A stretch of 64,000 nucleotides of DNA from Marininema mesophilum (GCF_900106775.1 NZ_FNNQ01000002.1:62001-126000); one strand, 5' to 3'. Counted from the first letter of the stretch, positions 26,667 through 36,670 are shown. Translations and numbers: made by a program. Notes: generated from the letters alone by a model not told the origin.

Positions 26667-28061
26667 TTGCATAAACAAGAGCACGTACATTTTGTTGGCA
26701 TCGGTGGATACGGGATGAGTGCAATTGCTTGCGTGATTTTGGAAATGGGTCTTCGGGTGACTGGCTCAGATGTTGCGGCTAATAAACTGACAGAGAGTTT
26801 AGCCGCACGGGGAGCAGAGATTTATCTCGGTCATGAAGCTTCGCTAGTCAGTGGAGCAGACCGCGTTGTGTACTCATCTAGTATCCATCAAGGCAACGTC
26901 GAACTGGTAGCGGCGCGAGAAGCAGGGATTCCTGTCTTGCATCGATCCGAGATGTTGGCCACTCTTCTAAATGATAAGAAGGGAATTGCCGTTGCAGGTG
27001 CCCATGGGAAAACGACGACTTCTTCGATGATTGCACAAACCATGGAGGAGAATAACGTGGATCCCACGTACGTGATCGGTGGCGAAGTCGTCGGACTTGG
27101 AAGGAATGCGAAAGCGGGTCAAAGTGACTTCGTCGTGGCAGAGGCAGATGAAAGTGATGGTACCTTTCTCGAATACTACCCTCAAGTCGCTGTGGTTACT
27201 AATATAGAGCCGGATCATCTGGAAAACTACGATGGTGATTTTGAAAATCTGAAAAAGGCTTACCGTCAGTTTTTACGACAGGTGAAAGAGGATGGAGCCG
27301 TGGTCCTCGGTTGGGATGATGCTTATTTACGTGAAATCGCGGGAGAATCCAAGGCGAAGGTGATTACTTATGCGCTGGATCGTGAGGCAGATTATCGAGC
27401 AGTAGACATTCGTACACAACTTAATCAGACGCGGTTTTCCGTGATGAAGGGTCAAGAGAGCCTAGGGGAAGTGCTAATCCAAGTTCCTGGACGGCACAAT
27501 GTAGCCAATGCCTTGGCGACGCTTATTGTATGCCTAGAAGCAGGGCTCACCTTTAAAGAAGCAGCCTATGGCTTATCTCGTTTTCAAGGAGCAAAGCGCC
27601 GCTTTCAGATTATCGGCGAAGTGAATGATATCCTCGTTGTGGACGATTATGCTCATCACCCTACGGAAATTCGTACAACCATTGATGGGCTAAAAGCGAT
27701 GGAGCGTCGAATTGTAGCCGTTTTTCAACCGCAACGATACTCCCGTACCTATCATTTGATGGAAGAATTTAGCCGTGCCTTTGGTGAAGTAGATCACCTA
27801 ATCATCACGAGTATCTATTCACCACCTGGGGAAGCTCCAATCGAGGGCGTTACCTCTGAACGATTGGTGGAAATGGTTAAAGAAAATAGTAACCCAAGTA
27901 CCCTCTTCCTTAGCACCAAGGAAGAGGCAGAGGAGTATCTATTGCAAAACGCTGAGCCAGGCGATCTCGTAATTACGATGGGTGCAGGGGATATTTGGCG
28001 TCTATCTCATAACCTTGTTCCAGCACTGGAAAAAAAGGTACAGGGACAAGCGAATTATTAA
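26667..28061 (+). CDS. murC: UDP-N-acetylmuramate--L-alanine ligase
   Basis: Adds L-Ala to UDP-MurNAc in peptidoglycan synthesis. About 464 residues, with the N-terminal dinucleotide-like motif GIGGYGMSAIA, P-loop GAHGKTTTSSMIA, TNIEPDHLENY, and DDYAHHPTEI in the C-terminal half. TTG 26667 is chosen, 10 bases after AAAGGTAGG; GTG 26658 is too close to that site. It sits just after folC, which differs from B. subtilis, where murC is elsewhere. Confidence 0.93.
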   Translation: MHKQEHVHFVGIGGYGMSAIACVILEMGLRVTGSDVAANKLTESLAARGAEIYLGHEASLVSGADRVVYSSSIHQGNVELVAAREAGIPVLHRSEMLATLLNDKKGIAVAGAHGKTTTSSMIAQTMEENNVDPTYVIGGEVVGLGRNAKAGQSDFVVAEADESDGTFLEYYPQVAVVTNIEPDHLENYDGDFENLKKAYRQFLRQVKEDGAVVLGWDDAYLREIAGESKAKVITYALDREADYRAVDIRTQLNQTRFSVMKGQESLGEVLIQVPGRHNVANALATLIVCLEAGLTFKEAAYGLSRFQGAKRRFQIIGEVNDILVVDDYAHHPTEIRTTIDGLKAMERRIVAVFQPQRYSRTYHLMEEFSRAFGEVDHLIITSIYSPPGEAPIEGVTSERLVEMVKENSNPSTLFLSTKEEAEEYLLQNAEPGDLVITMGAGDIWRLSHNLVPALEKKVQGQANY

Positions 28062-28115
28062 CCGCTCATTATAAGGCCTAAATTCCATACCATCTTTTAT
28101 GAGTGAAAATCATTG

Positions 28116-28137
28116 AAACCCCTATTTTAGGGGTTTT
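28116..28137 (+). terminator. Terminator after murC
   Basis: AAACCCCTA / AGGGGTTT stem with a run of five T. Confidence 0.85.
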
Positions 28138-28141
28138 TCTG

Positions 28142-28171
28142 TTGATTTTTTTACTTTGTGTTATGTATAAT
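28142..28171 (+). promoter_or_regulatory. SigA-type promoter of the GNAT gene
   Basis: TTGATT (28142-28147) and TATAAT (28166-28171), 18-base spacer, about 30 bases before the start codon. Confidence 0.65.
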
Positions 28172-28200
28172 GAGAAAATTATATAAGTGAGGTGAGTTGC

Positions 28201-29019
28201 GTGGCCATACGAAAATTAGGTGAGGATGATCGTGCTAAAACACTAGCTTTTTTAGAAAAAGAAAGTGCCCTTAACCTCTTTTTTATTGGCAATATTCACA
28301 ATGGCGGTATGGAGACCAATTTTCAAGATTTTTGGGGAGATTTTGCAGAGGAAGGTGAGTTAAAAGGGGTTCTACTCCGCTATTTTGGTAGCTGGATTTC
28401 CTATGCTCCAGGGGATTTTGATGTAGATGGTTTTGTAGCAATTATGGCCGCTCATAAAGACCGGGATGTATTATCGGGTATCGATTATGTGACGGAGAAG
28501 TTTCGTAACTATAAGGAACTTTCCTTTGACTGGGGGAAGAAGCGGCAGACCTACTTTGCTGAGTTGACAGAGGAAAGTTTTCAACCGCCAATTTGTGCAC
28601 CCACTAGCTTTACGATCAAGAAAATGACTATGCAGGATGTAGAGGAGATTATAAGGTTAACTCGGGGAATTAAAGAATTTAACCTTGGTTCGCGGGCGGA
28701 AGAAAGCCTTCAAAAATCCTTAGCTTCAAGAGCAGGCCGAGGGTATATTGCAGAAGAGAACGGTCGATTGGTATGCATGGCACGGACTACAGCGGAGAAT
28801 CCAAAGTCGGCGATGGTGATCGGGGTAGGGACACTATCTGAGTATCGCGGGCAAGGGTTGGCTACGTTATTGATGGATCGCCTTTGCAGAGAGGTATTAG
28901 CTGATGGAAAGAAGTTGTGTCTATTTTATGATAATCCTAAGGCTGGTCTGATTTATAAGGGCCTTGGCTTTTATGATATTGGTAAATGGAATATGATAAA
29001 TGTTAGTAGTAGGTTGTAG
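28201..29019 (+). CDS. GNAT-family N-acetyltransferase
   Basis: A 272-residue protein. The last 130 or so residues form a GNAT fold with the acetyl-CoA loop seen as VIGVGTLSEYRGQGLATLLM and the closing NPKAGLIYKGLGFYDIG. The N-terminal half (FLEKESALNLFFIGNIHNGG onward) resembles the extra domain found in some Bacillus acetyltransferases. The substrate is unknown. GTG 28201 is preferred over GTG 28192, since GAGGTGAG lies between. Confidence 0.82.
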   Translation: MAIRKLGEDDRAKTLAFLEKESALNLFFIGNIHNGGMETNFQDFWGDFAEEGELKGVLLRYFGSWISYAPGDFDVDGFVAIMAAHKDRDVLSGIDYVTEKFRNYKELSFDWGKKRQTYFAELTEESFQPPICAPTSFTIKKMTMQDVEEIIRLTRGIKEFNLGSRAEESLQKSLASRAGRGYIAEENGRLVCMARTTAENPKSAMVIGVGTLSEYRGQGLATLLMDRLCREVLADGKKLCLFYDNPKAGLIYKGLGFYDIGKWNMINVSSRL

Positions 29020-29163
29020 AATGTGCTTTACTGTACTGTATGTATCAAGGGAGAAGGAGATTATTTATACCATAGCAGGGGAGAATGGTGGCATCACCTT
29101 TATGTTTATCACTGGTTTTGTAAGAGTGTTCATTTTAGATAGCGAAGAAAGGGAGATTAATAG

Positions 29164-29808
29164 ATGAGACAGCACAACCGATACATTATTGTGATGATGG
29201 CGATAATTTTTCTCTTGAGTATGGTTTTGACAGGGTGTGCAATGGGGGGGGAGCAAAAGGATGAGAAGGTATCCAGTACACCAAAAAAGCAGCAGCCCTT
29301 AGGGTGGAAGGTTCCTTACTTTACTTATACGGATCAGGATGGCAAATCCTTTGACTCCAAGAAGTTAGCAGGTAAACCATACTTAGTGGATATGATTTTT
29401 ACCCGTTGTCCAGATGTTTGCCCTCCCATGACAGCGAACATGGTGAGGCTTCAAAAGCAGATGAAAGAGAAGGGACTTGAGGTGGATATTGTCTCTTTCA
29501 GTGTCGATCCAGCCTATGATAAACCAAAAAAATTAAAAGAATTTGCAAAAAGCCATGATGCGGACCTTAATCGGTGGCATTTCCTTACCGGATACAAACA
29601 AAAAGAGATTGAAGAGTTTGCCCTTAAAGGGTTTAAGAGCACCGTTATGAAACCGAAAAAACCGTCAAAGGGTAGTCCGATGATGGTCAATCATCCGGTC
29701 TCCTTTTTCCTTATTGATGGAAATGGAAAGGTATATGAGCGTTATGATGGGATGAAACCCGCCTATAACCAAATCTTGAACGATCTTGGTAAATTGCAAG
29801 GGAAATAA
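29164..29808 (+). CDS. SCO1/SenC-family copper lipoprotein
   Basis: A 214-residue extracytoplasmic lipoprotein with lipobox VLTGC (C25) and a thioredoxin-like fold. The copper site is RCPDVCPPMT (CxxxC) plus the histidine in NHPVSFFLIDGNG. Members such as B. subtilis YpmQ help load the CuA centre of cytochrome c oxidase. It stands alone between two terminators, behind GAAAGGGAG. Confidence 0.9.
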   Translation: MRQHNRYIIVMMAIIFLLSMVLTGCAMGGEQKDEKVSSTPKKQQPLGWKVPYFTYTDQDGKSFDSKKLAGKPYLVDMIFTRCPDVCPPMTANMVRLQKQMKEKGLEVDIVSFSVDPAYDKPKKLKEFAKSHDADLNRWHFLTGYKQKEIEEFALKGFKSTVMKPKKPSKGSPMMVNHPVSFFLIDGNGKVYERYDGMKPAYNQILNDLGKLQGK

Positions 29809-29829
29809 AATGGTTGATCAATAAAAATG

Positions 29830-29866
29830 AACCTCCCCTCTTTAATAGTAGGGAGGTTTCTTTTTA
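29830..29866. terminator. Bidirectional terminator after the SCO gene
   Basis: AACCTCCC / GGGAGGTT stem with a T-rich tail on the plus strand and A-rich sequence before it for the converging ecsAB transcript. Confidence 0.75.
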
Positions 29867-29952
29867 TTAGTGAGAAGATTTGATTGATAGAAAGAACAGC
29901 CTTGGTGGATCTCCCGTTTGAAAGTAGCTAGAGAAGGGTTATCCAAAGAATA

Positions 29953-31155
29953 CTAATTCCTCCGGGGAAGCCATACTCCAGCTATTAACCAGGAGAAACC
30001 AAAGCCAAAGAGGAGAAGGGGGATTCCCCAGGTGGTGGGGGTACTCCAGAACTGGGGTTGGATGATGAGTGCCAAGGTAGTTTGGATCATCAGGATTTTA
30101 ATCATTAAGCCAGTGAGGTCGGTCTTCTTCTGCTTCTCTGGACGTGGATAAAGACGAAACCAGGGCTGAAAGCGATGATGTTGCCGAATCCAGGGAAGTT
30201 GTATACCCGTTGCTAGGATCACGGCTAGGATGAGGATCGAAGCAACTAGCAAAGATGGCTGGAAAATGAGAAGGATGACAGCCCCTATAATTGTGAGTCG
30301 TAAGCTTGCTCCGAAGGGGTCACGATATCGTAAAAAGGTACGTAGATAGAGAAAGAGGTAGGTATTCTTAGGTTTTTTAGACACCGTTTTTTCCAAGAAA
30401 GATAGCCATCGTCGTGGCCTCACATCATTGCCCACTTGTGGCACCTCAATAAATTGACTAGCAAAGCGGTAGTAAGTAGAGACGGTCTGCCGCTCTCTTC
30501 GAACCCAACTCTCCCATGCAATATGATATCCGGGTGGTGCATTTCTTCGATAATAGTAAAAGAGGATGCCCAACCAGAGAAGTGCAAAGGGGAGCAAGAA
30601 CAGGAGGTTTTGACCATCGAAGAGCCACATCAATAATAAGAGGTTACTCCCTCCCCGTATCCAGATTGAGAGGGGAGCTGAACCGCTATTGATTGCTATG
30701 CGGAAAATGATTAAGTTCCACCCTTTTAACAGGACGACCAGGGTCATTGAGGTGAGAAAGGCGGACACTTCCCCGACTTTTACTAAAAAGAGGGGACAGA
30801 GGAAGAGCATCCATAGAGAAATCTTGACGATTTCCAGGATCAGGTTGTACCGAAAAGCGTCGCGAAAATATTTCTGAATAGATGCGTCTGCCGGGAAGAG
30901 AAAGTAGGGGTCTGCAGGCTGAACGAAGGTACGATATTTCGTTCGAGTGACTTCAATGAGAATGACTGCTAGTAGAATGACCACAGCGATATCAGTAGGC
31001 ACCCATTGGAGAAAGCTTTTATAGCCAAAATAGAGAAACAAGAGAGCAAAAAGCGGAAATATCTGCAATGTCTTGGCGATCAAGCTAGCATATCGAACTC
31101 CCTTTTGCCAGGCATGTCGTCGTCTACGGGTAAAGAGGTTGTCTAGCGTGCTCAT
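29953..31155 (-). CDS. ecsB: EcsB-type ABC transporter membrane protein
   Basis: A 400-residue polytopic membrane protein with several pairs of hydrophobic helices, matching the EcsB family in length and layout (FVQPADPYFLFPADASIQKY near the N-terminus). EcsAB in B. subtilis affects protein secretion, competence and membrane-protease function; the transported substrate is not known. Its ATG overlaps the end of ecsA by 4 bases. Confidence 0.87.
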   Translation of the reverse strand: MSTLDNLFTRRRRHAWQKGVRYASLIAKTLQIFPLFALLFLYFGYKSFLQWVPTDIAVVILLAVILIEVTRTKYRTFVQPADPYFLFPADASIQKYFRDAFRYNLILEIVKISLWMLFLCPLFLVKVGEVSAFLTSMTLVVLLKGWNLIIFRIAINSGSAPLSIWIRGGSNLLLLMWLFDGQNLLFLLPFALLWLGILFYYYRRNAPPGYHIAWESWVRRERQTVSTYYRFASQFIEVPQVGNDVRPRRWLSFLEKTVSKKPKNTYLFLYLRTFLRYRDPFGASLRLTIIGAVILLIFQPSLLVASILILAVILATGIQLPWIRQHHRFQPWFRLYPRPEKQKKTDLTGLMIKILMIQTTLALIIQPQFWSTPTTWGIPLLLFGFGFSWLIAGVWLPRRN

Positions 31156-31886
31156 AATATATGTTCCTTTGCAACATGGACGAAAAGATCATCTAAGGAG
31201 GCTTGCAAGAGTCCTGCTTGCTGTTGCATTTCAGCGAGGGTTCCCTTAAGAGCGATCCGTCCGTCTTTCAATAGGACGTATCGGTCACCATGTTTTTCAG
31301 CCGTGGCTAGGACATGGGTGCATAGAAGGATTCCTGTTCCCTTTTTCTTTAACTCCAACATGTGGTTCAGCAAAGAGTGAATGGCCAAGGGATCAAGACC
31401 GACAAAGGGCTCGTCCACAATTAATAGTCTTGGTTGAATGAGAAAGGCACACATGACCATCACTTTCTGCCGCATGCCCTTAGAGAAGGTCGTAGGGTAC
31501 CATGCTAGACGCTTTGTCATTTGAAATTCTTCAAGTAAGCTATCCATCCGCGGACGCCACTCGGACTCCTGTAGACCATAGGCCATCGCAGTTAATTCCA
31601 GATGTTCTCGTAAGGTTAGTTCGGGATAAAGATATGGAGTTTCTGGTATATAAGCCAGATGCTTTTTAAAGCGATCTGGATCGTCGTCCATAGTGAGACC
31701 ATCCACTGAAATTTTACCAGAAGTGGGTCGAAGAAAGCCGAGGATTTCCTTGATCGTTGTACTTTTTCCAGCGCCATTTAATCCTATCAAACCGACAATC
31801 TCACCAGGCTTAACCGTGAAGGAGATGTCATGAATCACAGGTTGATGTGGAGAGTATCCACCGGTTAAGTGTTTGATTTCCAGCAA
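31152..31886 (-). CDS. ecsA: EcsA-type ABC transporter ATP-binding protein
   Basis: ATPase of 244 residues with Walker A GLNGAGKST, signature FSKGMRQK, Walker B LLIVDEPF and switch histidine LLCTHVL. Length, the stretch IPETPYLYPELTLREHLEL and the coupled EcsB downstream support EcsA. It starts with TTG 31886 on the reverse strand. Confidence 0.9.
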   Translation of the reverse strand: MLEIKHLTGGYSPHQPVIHDISFTVKPGEIVGLIGLNGAGKSTTIKEILGFLRPTSGKISVDGLTMDDDPDRFKKHLAYIPETPYLYPELTLREHLELTAMAYGLQESEWRPRMDSLLEEFQMTKRLAWYPTTFSKGMRQKVMVMCAFLIQPRLLIVDEPFVGLDPLAIHSLLNHMLELKKKGTGILLCTHVLATAEKHGDRYVLLKDGRIALKGTLAEMQQQAGLLQASLDDLFVHVAKEHIL

Positions 31887-31973
31887 GTAAAAACCCTCAC
31901 TTTCGCCTTAATTTCCATTCTTTTTATGACATCTTATCCCAGGTCACGCCTGCTGTCCAGGAAGGTAGAGACA

Positions 31974-31999
31974 CATATGGGTCCATGAAGGACCATATG
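31974..31999. promoter_or_regulatory. Inverted repeat ahead of the terpene cyclase
   Basis: CATATGGGTCC and GGACCATATG flank a five-base loop, with one unpaired base. No T-run follows. It could be an operator in the ecsA-cyclase divergent region or an RNA hairpin in the cyclase leader. Confidence 0.3.
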
Positions 32000-32031
32000 G
32001 TAGAAAGAGGGAGAGTGGGGAGGGATGACCG

Positions 32032-33924
32032 GTGGCTGAAGGTGGATGGATGGAAGCAGTGAAGAAGGAGATCGGACGCTTGACAGAGATCCTGATACAA
32101 AGCCAGCAACCGGATGGACGGTGGTCTTTTTGTTTTGAGACGGGGGTGATGACGGATGCCTATGCGATTATACTGTACCGCTTCTTTGGTCGACGGGAAG
32201 ATTATGTGCAGGAGCAAGCTGAGAGATTGATGCGGTTAAGAGGTAGCGATGGTTTATGGCGACTTTATCCGGATGAGAAAGAAGGCAATCTCTCATCGAC
32301 GATAGAAGCCTCTCTCAGTTTGATGGTAGCAGGGAGAATCGATCCGAATGGACAAGACATCCGCCAGATACAAGAGTGGGTTCGATCGCGAGGGGGGCTT
32401 TCCCAAGCGGGGTCTCTTACCAAGGTTGTACTTGCCCTTTTGAAGTTAAAAAAATGGTCGGATCTACAATCCGTACCGATTGAACTCCTTCTCTTACCGC
32501 GATGGTTTCCTGTGAACTTCTGGGATTTGGTTGGATATGCCCGGGTGCATGCTGCTCCTGTGATGGTAGCAGCTGAGCAACAATTTACGGTACAAATTCC
32601 AGGATTACCGACCAACATGGCAGATTGGGGTGAGGCTGCTCGCACAGCGGATGAAAATAAACGGACAATGGCTCTAGCTGGAATTGTAGGAGATTGGCTT
32701 CGTCCTCATGGACCCCGTTCACGGTTATCGAAATTAGCACTCGGTTATGGAGAAAAATTTATGTTGGAGCGACTAGAGTCGGATGGTACGCTGTACAGCT
32801 ACTTCTCAACTACATTTTTGATGATGTTTGGACTGATGTCCCTCGGGTACCCAAAGAAGCACCCGGTGCTTCAAAAAGCATTACAAGGAGTAGAGGGATT
32901 CTTGTATAAGACCCCAAGTGGACTTCATATGCAGGAGAATACCTCTACCATTTGGGATACGGCTCTAATCGCAGGTGCATTACAAGAAAGTGGTGTACCA
33001 TCTGGTCATCCCGCCTTATGTAAGGCGGCGACATACCTTCTATCTCGTCAACAAGATCGTATAGGGGATTGGGCGCTTAAAAATCCTGGGGTGCCACCAG
33101 GAGGGTGGGGGTTTTCTGATATTAATACTATCAACCCCGATTGCGATGATACAGCCGCCGTATTACGAGTACTGTCTCCCTTCGTCACCACAAATTTTTC
33201 GACCATAGGCGACAGTTGGTATCGAGGAACCACTTGGCTCCTTTCGATGCAAAACCGAGATGGAGGTTGGCCTGCCTTTGAAAAGAATACGGCTAAGCGT
33301 TGGCCATTGAAATTTATGCATAAAGATGCTGCCTCTGCGTGGACAGATCCCTCTACGGCAGATCTGACAGGACGCATTCTCTATTTCCTGGGAAAAACTC
33401 ATTGTAATTATACCAATCCGGCTGTATCACGAGCCCTTAACTTTTTGTATCGTGATCAAGAAAAGGAGGGCTATTGGTTCGGACGTTGGGGCATTGCTTA
33501 TCTGTATGGTACTTGGGCGGCTTTGACAGGGATGTCAGCAGTGGGTATCAGCAAGGAGCATCCATCGGTTGCTCGTGCAGTAAAATGGCTACTGTCAGTA
33601 CAAAATGAAGATGGCGGGTGGGGAGAATCCTGCCGTAGTGATGTGGAGCAACGTTTTGTACCATTAAGCGCAAGTACACCTTCCCAAACAGCTTGGGCAC
33701 TGGATGCTTTGATCGCTGTCTCGAATACCCCTACACCTGCAATTCAAGCAGGTGTTCGTCGACTGCTAGCGTTTTTTTCTAAGGAGAAAAGTGAGTCATC
33801 AGAGTACCCTACAGGAGCTGGACTTGCTGGGCAATTTTATATTCATTACCACAGTTATCGTTATGCTTGGCCGTTAATGGCATTGGCTCACTATCGACAA
33901 AAGTTTGGCGGGAATAAGGACTAA
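32032..33924 (+). CDS. Squalene-hopene cyclase / sporulenol synthase family
   Basis: A 630-residue class II terpene cyclase. The acid motif DCDD is at residues 370-373, close to the position in Alicyclobacillus squalene-hopene cyclase, and QW repeats are visible (QQPDGRWSF, QNRDGGWPAF, QNEDGGWGES). It would cyclise squalene to hopene, or, in a spore former, tetraprenyl-beta-curcumene to sporulenol; sequence alone does not decide. No squalene or curcumene synthase gene is nearby. GTG 32032 follows GGGGAGGG. Confidence 0.92.
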   Translation: MAEGGWMEAVKKEIGRLTEILIQSQQPDGRWSFCFETGVMTDAYAIILYRFFGRREDYVQEQAERLMRLRGSDGLWRLYPDEKEGNLSSTIEASLSLMVAGRIDPNGQDIRQIQEWVRSRGGLSQAGSLTKVVLALLKLKKWSDLQSVPIELLLLPRWFPVNFWDLVGYARVHAAPVMVAAEQQFTVQIPGLPTNMADWGEAARTADENKRTMALAGIVGDWLRPHGPRSRLSKLALGYGEKFMLERLESDGTLYSYFSTTFLMMFGLMSLGYPKKHPVLQKALQGVEGFLYKTPSGLHMQENTSTIWDTALIAGALQESGVPSGHPALCKAATYLLSRQQDRIGDWALKNPGVPPGGWGFSDINTINPDCDDTAAVLRVLSPFVTTNFSTIGDSWYRGTTWLLSMQNRDGGWPAFEKNTAKRWPLKFMHKDAASAWTDPSTADLTGRILYFLGKTHCNYTNPAVSRALNFLYRDQEKEGYWFGRWGIAYLYGTWAALTGMSAVGISKEHPSVARAVKWLLSVQNEDGGWGESCRSDVEQRFVPLSASTPSQTAWALDALIAVSNTPTPAIQAGVRRLLAFFSKEKSESSEYPTGAGLAGQFYIHYHSYRYAWPLMALAHYRQKFGGNKD

Positions 33925-34068
33925 TAAAAATTGAAATGATCACAACTTCCTTTCATGTGATGAATTTCCTTTTTGTGTATAATGGGAATAGTCGATGATT
34001 TAAATAGATTCCCCCTTATTAAGGGGTGATCCTAAACTATCCTGAGTAATAAAGAAGGGTGGGGGTTG

Positions 34069-34707
34069 ATGAGTGAGGTGTTGTGGTCTTTTATTTTGGG
34101 TTGGATTTTAGGGTGGTGGTTGGATAAGATTGCGGTTTTTGTATTAGGAAGTAGGGGAAAACATTCGAGCTCGCTCCTTTGTTCATGGTTGTCAATGCTC
34201 TATATGGCCGTGAGTTTCGCTGGAGTTTCGTGGATGACCTCAGATATTTGGGATCAAATTACAGGCAGTTTATTGTTCCTCGTTTTGGGGGTAGCGTTAT
34301 GGACGGACCTTTCTACAAGGTTGATTCCTGACCGACTAACGTTACCCGCAGGGGGGATTTTTCTATTGTTGGGTTTAGTTAAAGGGGATGGTTGGATCTC
34401 CCTGATAGGGTTCTTTGTTTGTGGTGGATTGCTCTTATTAATCGCTCTTCTTTCCCAGGGAGGGATGGGTGGCGGGGATATGAAGTTAGCAGCCGCTGCT
34501 GGCGCAGCATTGGGCTGGCCGACCGCTATAGCAGGGCTTATCGGTGGAATTTTCCTGGGTGGTGTGGCTGGGGGGATTTTGCTCCTTACAGGTAAAGCTG
34601 GACGAGGGTTTGCTCTTCCCTTTGCGCCATTTTTGCTCATTGGTTTTGGTGGGGGTTTCTTTGTCGGAGATTGGTTGATCCAGTGGTATCTCTCTTTTTT
34701 TGCGTAA
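34069..34707 (+). CDS. comC: Prepilin peptidase without the methylase zinc domain (ComC-like)
   Basis: A 212-residue membrane aspartic protease (family A24) that cleaves type IV prepilin-like leader peptides, needed for DNA uptake pili. The two catalytic aspartates lie in WTDLSTRLIPD and GMGGGDMK. The N-terminal cytoplasmic domain with the zinc cysteines found in full-length PilD/ComC proteins is missing, and the protein starts with a short hydrophobic region. Its place before spoIIB matches comC of B. subtilis. ATG 34069 follows GGGTGGGGG. Confidence 0.82.
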   Translation: MSEVLWSFILGWILGWWLDKIAVFVLGSRGKHSSSLLCSWLSMLYMAVSFAGVSWMTSDIWDQITGSLLFLVLGVALWTDLSTRLIPDRLTLPAGGIFLLLGLVKGDGWISLIGFFVCGGLLLLIALLSQGGMGGGDMKLAAAAGAALGWPTAIAGLIGGIFLGGVAGGILLLTGKAGRGFALPFAPFLLIGFGGGFFVGDWLIQWYLSFFA

Positions 34708-34801
34708 ATCTATCAGGTCGTCTCTAGTAATCCTAGGTTCTACTTTAATCTAGTAGGACATATCCTTGATAGTAACTGATGGGAGAAGGAGACGATAGAT
34801 A

Positions 34802-35857
34802 ATGGAGAAAAGCCGGATCACTGTTCGACTGAATGGTACTGTAACGGGTCCGAAATCGGAGCAGATGTCTACAAAACTTCCTAACTCCCTCACAAATAGT
34901 AGCGTAATAGCTGCTGATAAGGGTGAACAGAGGGTCAATCCATGGACCGTTCGTGAGGTAGATGAGGACGGAGTAGAATGGGGGACTCCTTACTCACGTA
35001 AACGGACTCCTTCCGGGAAGAGGGGCAAAGGTGCACTAGCTCTCTCTATAGGGGCGGCTGTCATTATTGGTACACTAATGGGGATTGTTGTCCTGTCGCT
35101 CTTTTTTCCTGATGATAAAAATCCCACCACAGGCACGATTGACTCCCATGTAAAAACGGTTCCCAGTCAACAAGAAGGGGCTACTACCTCTAAGCTTAAA
35201 CCGTCTAAAGTACCGATCAAAAAAACTGAGGCGAAGATATCCCTTCCACAATTGAAGGCAGTGCTTATTCAACGAGGGATCTTTCAAAAAAAATCGGGAG
35301 CGAGCAAAACCGTGATGAGTCAGCGTACACAAGGTCGGGCAGCCGTGATGACGGATAAAGCTCCTTATCGCATTTATCAAGCAGTAGCACAGGACAAGGA
35401 GAATGCTAACAAAGTTTTTGCTAGTTTAAAGGAAAAGAGTGGACAGATTACCTATAAGAATACGACGATTGGCCAATCAGTCCCTCTCCCCAAGGAGAGC
35501 TCTACAAAGTGGAACAAGGTCCTTATCCTTGCTGTAAAAGAAGGAAATCATATATTTTCTACTATGGTTGCTACTACGGTAAAGGGTGTATCCTCACCTA
35601 CGGATCTTAAAAATTTTAAAGATTCTCGTATAAAGGTAAATGCATCATATACCCGATTTACAAAAGTGCGAGATGATGTAGAAGCAGAGTTGCCTTCGTC
35701 AGTAAAATCGGAGTGGAGTGAAATGGTTCGTGCGATGGACCTCGTCGTACAAAGTTGTCAGACAGATCAGCCTAATAAAGCGATGTATTGGCAAATACAA
35801 GAAGGGCTTGTTCGCTATGTCCTAGCCTATGAGAAATTTTTAGAAGCTTTAAGTTGA
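34802..35857 (+). CDS. spoIIB: Stage II sporulation protein B (SPOR-domain membrane protein)
   Basis: A 351-residue protein with a cytoplasmic N-terminal 75 residues, one transmembrane helix (ALALSIGAAVIIGTLMGIVV) and an extracytoplasmic part with a weak SPOR-like region (YRIYQAVAQDKENANKVFAS). SpoIIB helps septal peptidoglycan thinning at engulfment. Identity rests on topology and on its place between comC and maf, as in B. subtilis; sequence conservation is low in this family. Confidence 0.75.
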   Translation: MEKSRITVRLNGTVTGPKSEQMSTKLPNSLTNSSVIAADKGEQRVNPWTVREVDEDGVEWGTPYSRKRTPSGKRGKGALALSIGAAVIIGTLMGIVVLSLFFPDDKNPTTGTIDSHVKTVPSQQEGATTSKLKPSKVPIKKTEAKISLPQLKAVLIQRGIFQKKSGASKTVMSQRTQGRAAVMTDKAPYRIYQAVAQDKENANKVFASLKEKSGQITYKNTTIGQSVPLPKESSTKWNKVLILAVKEGNHIFSTMVATTVKGVSSPTDLKNFKDSRIKVNASYTRFTKVRDDVEAELPSSVKSEWSEMVRAMDLVVQSCQTDQPNKAMYWQIQEGLVRYVLAYEKFLEALS

Positions 35858-36058
35858 CAGGGATTGTTCTTGTGGCGGAGTTTTGATTTTGCTAAACTGG
35901 AAACTATCGAGGGTTATGGCCACTTGGATGGATAGGGAATCGCATCCTTTATAGGGTTTTTTTCTCTTCCCTTCATTTAATGAAGTAGGATTTTTTTGAA
36001 CGAACATAATATAACTATTTATAAAACGTTGCCTTTATCATGAAGGAGGTTGGGGCCC

Positions 36059-36670
36059 TTGCATCCGGAACTAGTACTCGCTTCCGGGTCCCCGCGTCGG
36101 AGTGAACTCTTGCGGTCGCTGGGTATTCCCTTTTCTGTTCACCCTAGCTTAGTGGCGGAAGATGTTCCAGGTCAGCCTTTTCCCGGCGAACTGGTAGAAA
36201 TCCTTGCTGCCAAAAAAGCACTAGCGGTGGCTCATACCAAACGGAATGCCCTGGTAATCGGATCGGATACCGTTGTTGCTCTCGGCGGAGAAGTCATGGG
36301 GAAACCTGTGGATGATGCTGATGCGATACGAATTTTAGAGCGACTTGCTGGCCAAGTCCACCAAGTGTATACAGGAATCGCTTTGGTGGAAGTAGACGAG
36401 GACGGAAAAGTAAGACGGCGATTGGTTCGCCATCGTATGACAGAAGTAATGGTGCGCGATCTAGACCGCGCTGAGATTGAATGGTATGTCGCAACACGAG
36501 AACCAATGGACAAGGCTGGAGCATATGGTCTTCAAGGAATTGGATCGCTCTGGGTAGATTGGATTGATGGTTGTTATACCAATGTAGTGGGTATGTCGTT
36601 ACCACTTCTCTATGACATGTTACAGACGATGGATTATCCGATGTTGCATCCATTACCTTTTCCCGAATAA
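36059..36670 (+). CDS. maf: Maf nucleoside triphosphate pyrophosphatase
   Basis: A 203-residue house-cleaning pyrophosphatase, also called a septum formation inhibitor. The signature LVLASGSPRRSELLRSLG is at the N-terminus, with VIGSDTVVALGGEVMGKP and KAGAYGLQGIG. TTG 36059 lies ten bases after GAAGGAGGT; the TTG at 36050 overlaps that site. Confidence 0.93.
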   Translation: MHPELVLASGSPRRSELLRSLGIPFSVHPSLVAEDVPGQPFPGELVEILAAKKALAVAHTKRNALVIGSDTVVALGGEVMGKPVDDADAIRILERLAGQVHQVYTGIALVEVDEDGKVRRRLVRHRMTEVMVRDLDRAEIEWYVATREPMDKAGAYGLQGIGSLWVDWIDGCYTNVVGMSLPLLYDMLQTMDYPMLHPLPFPE

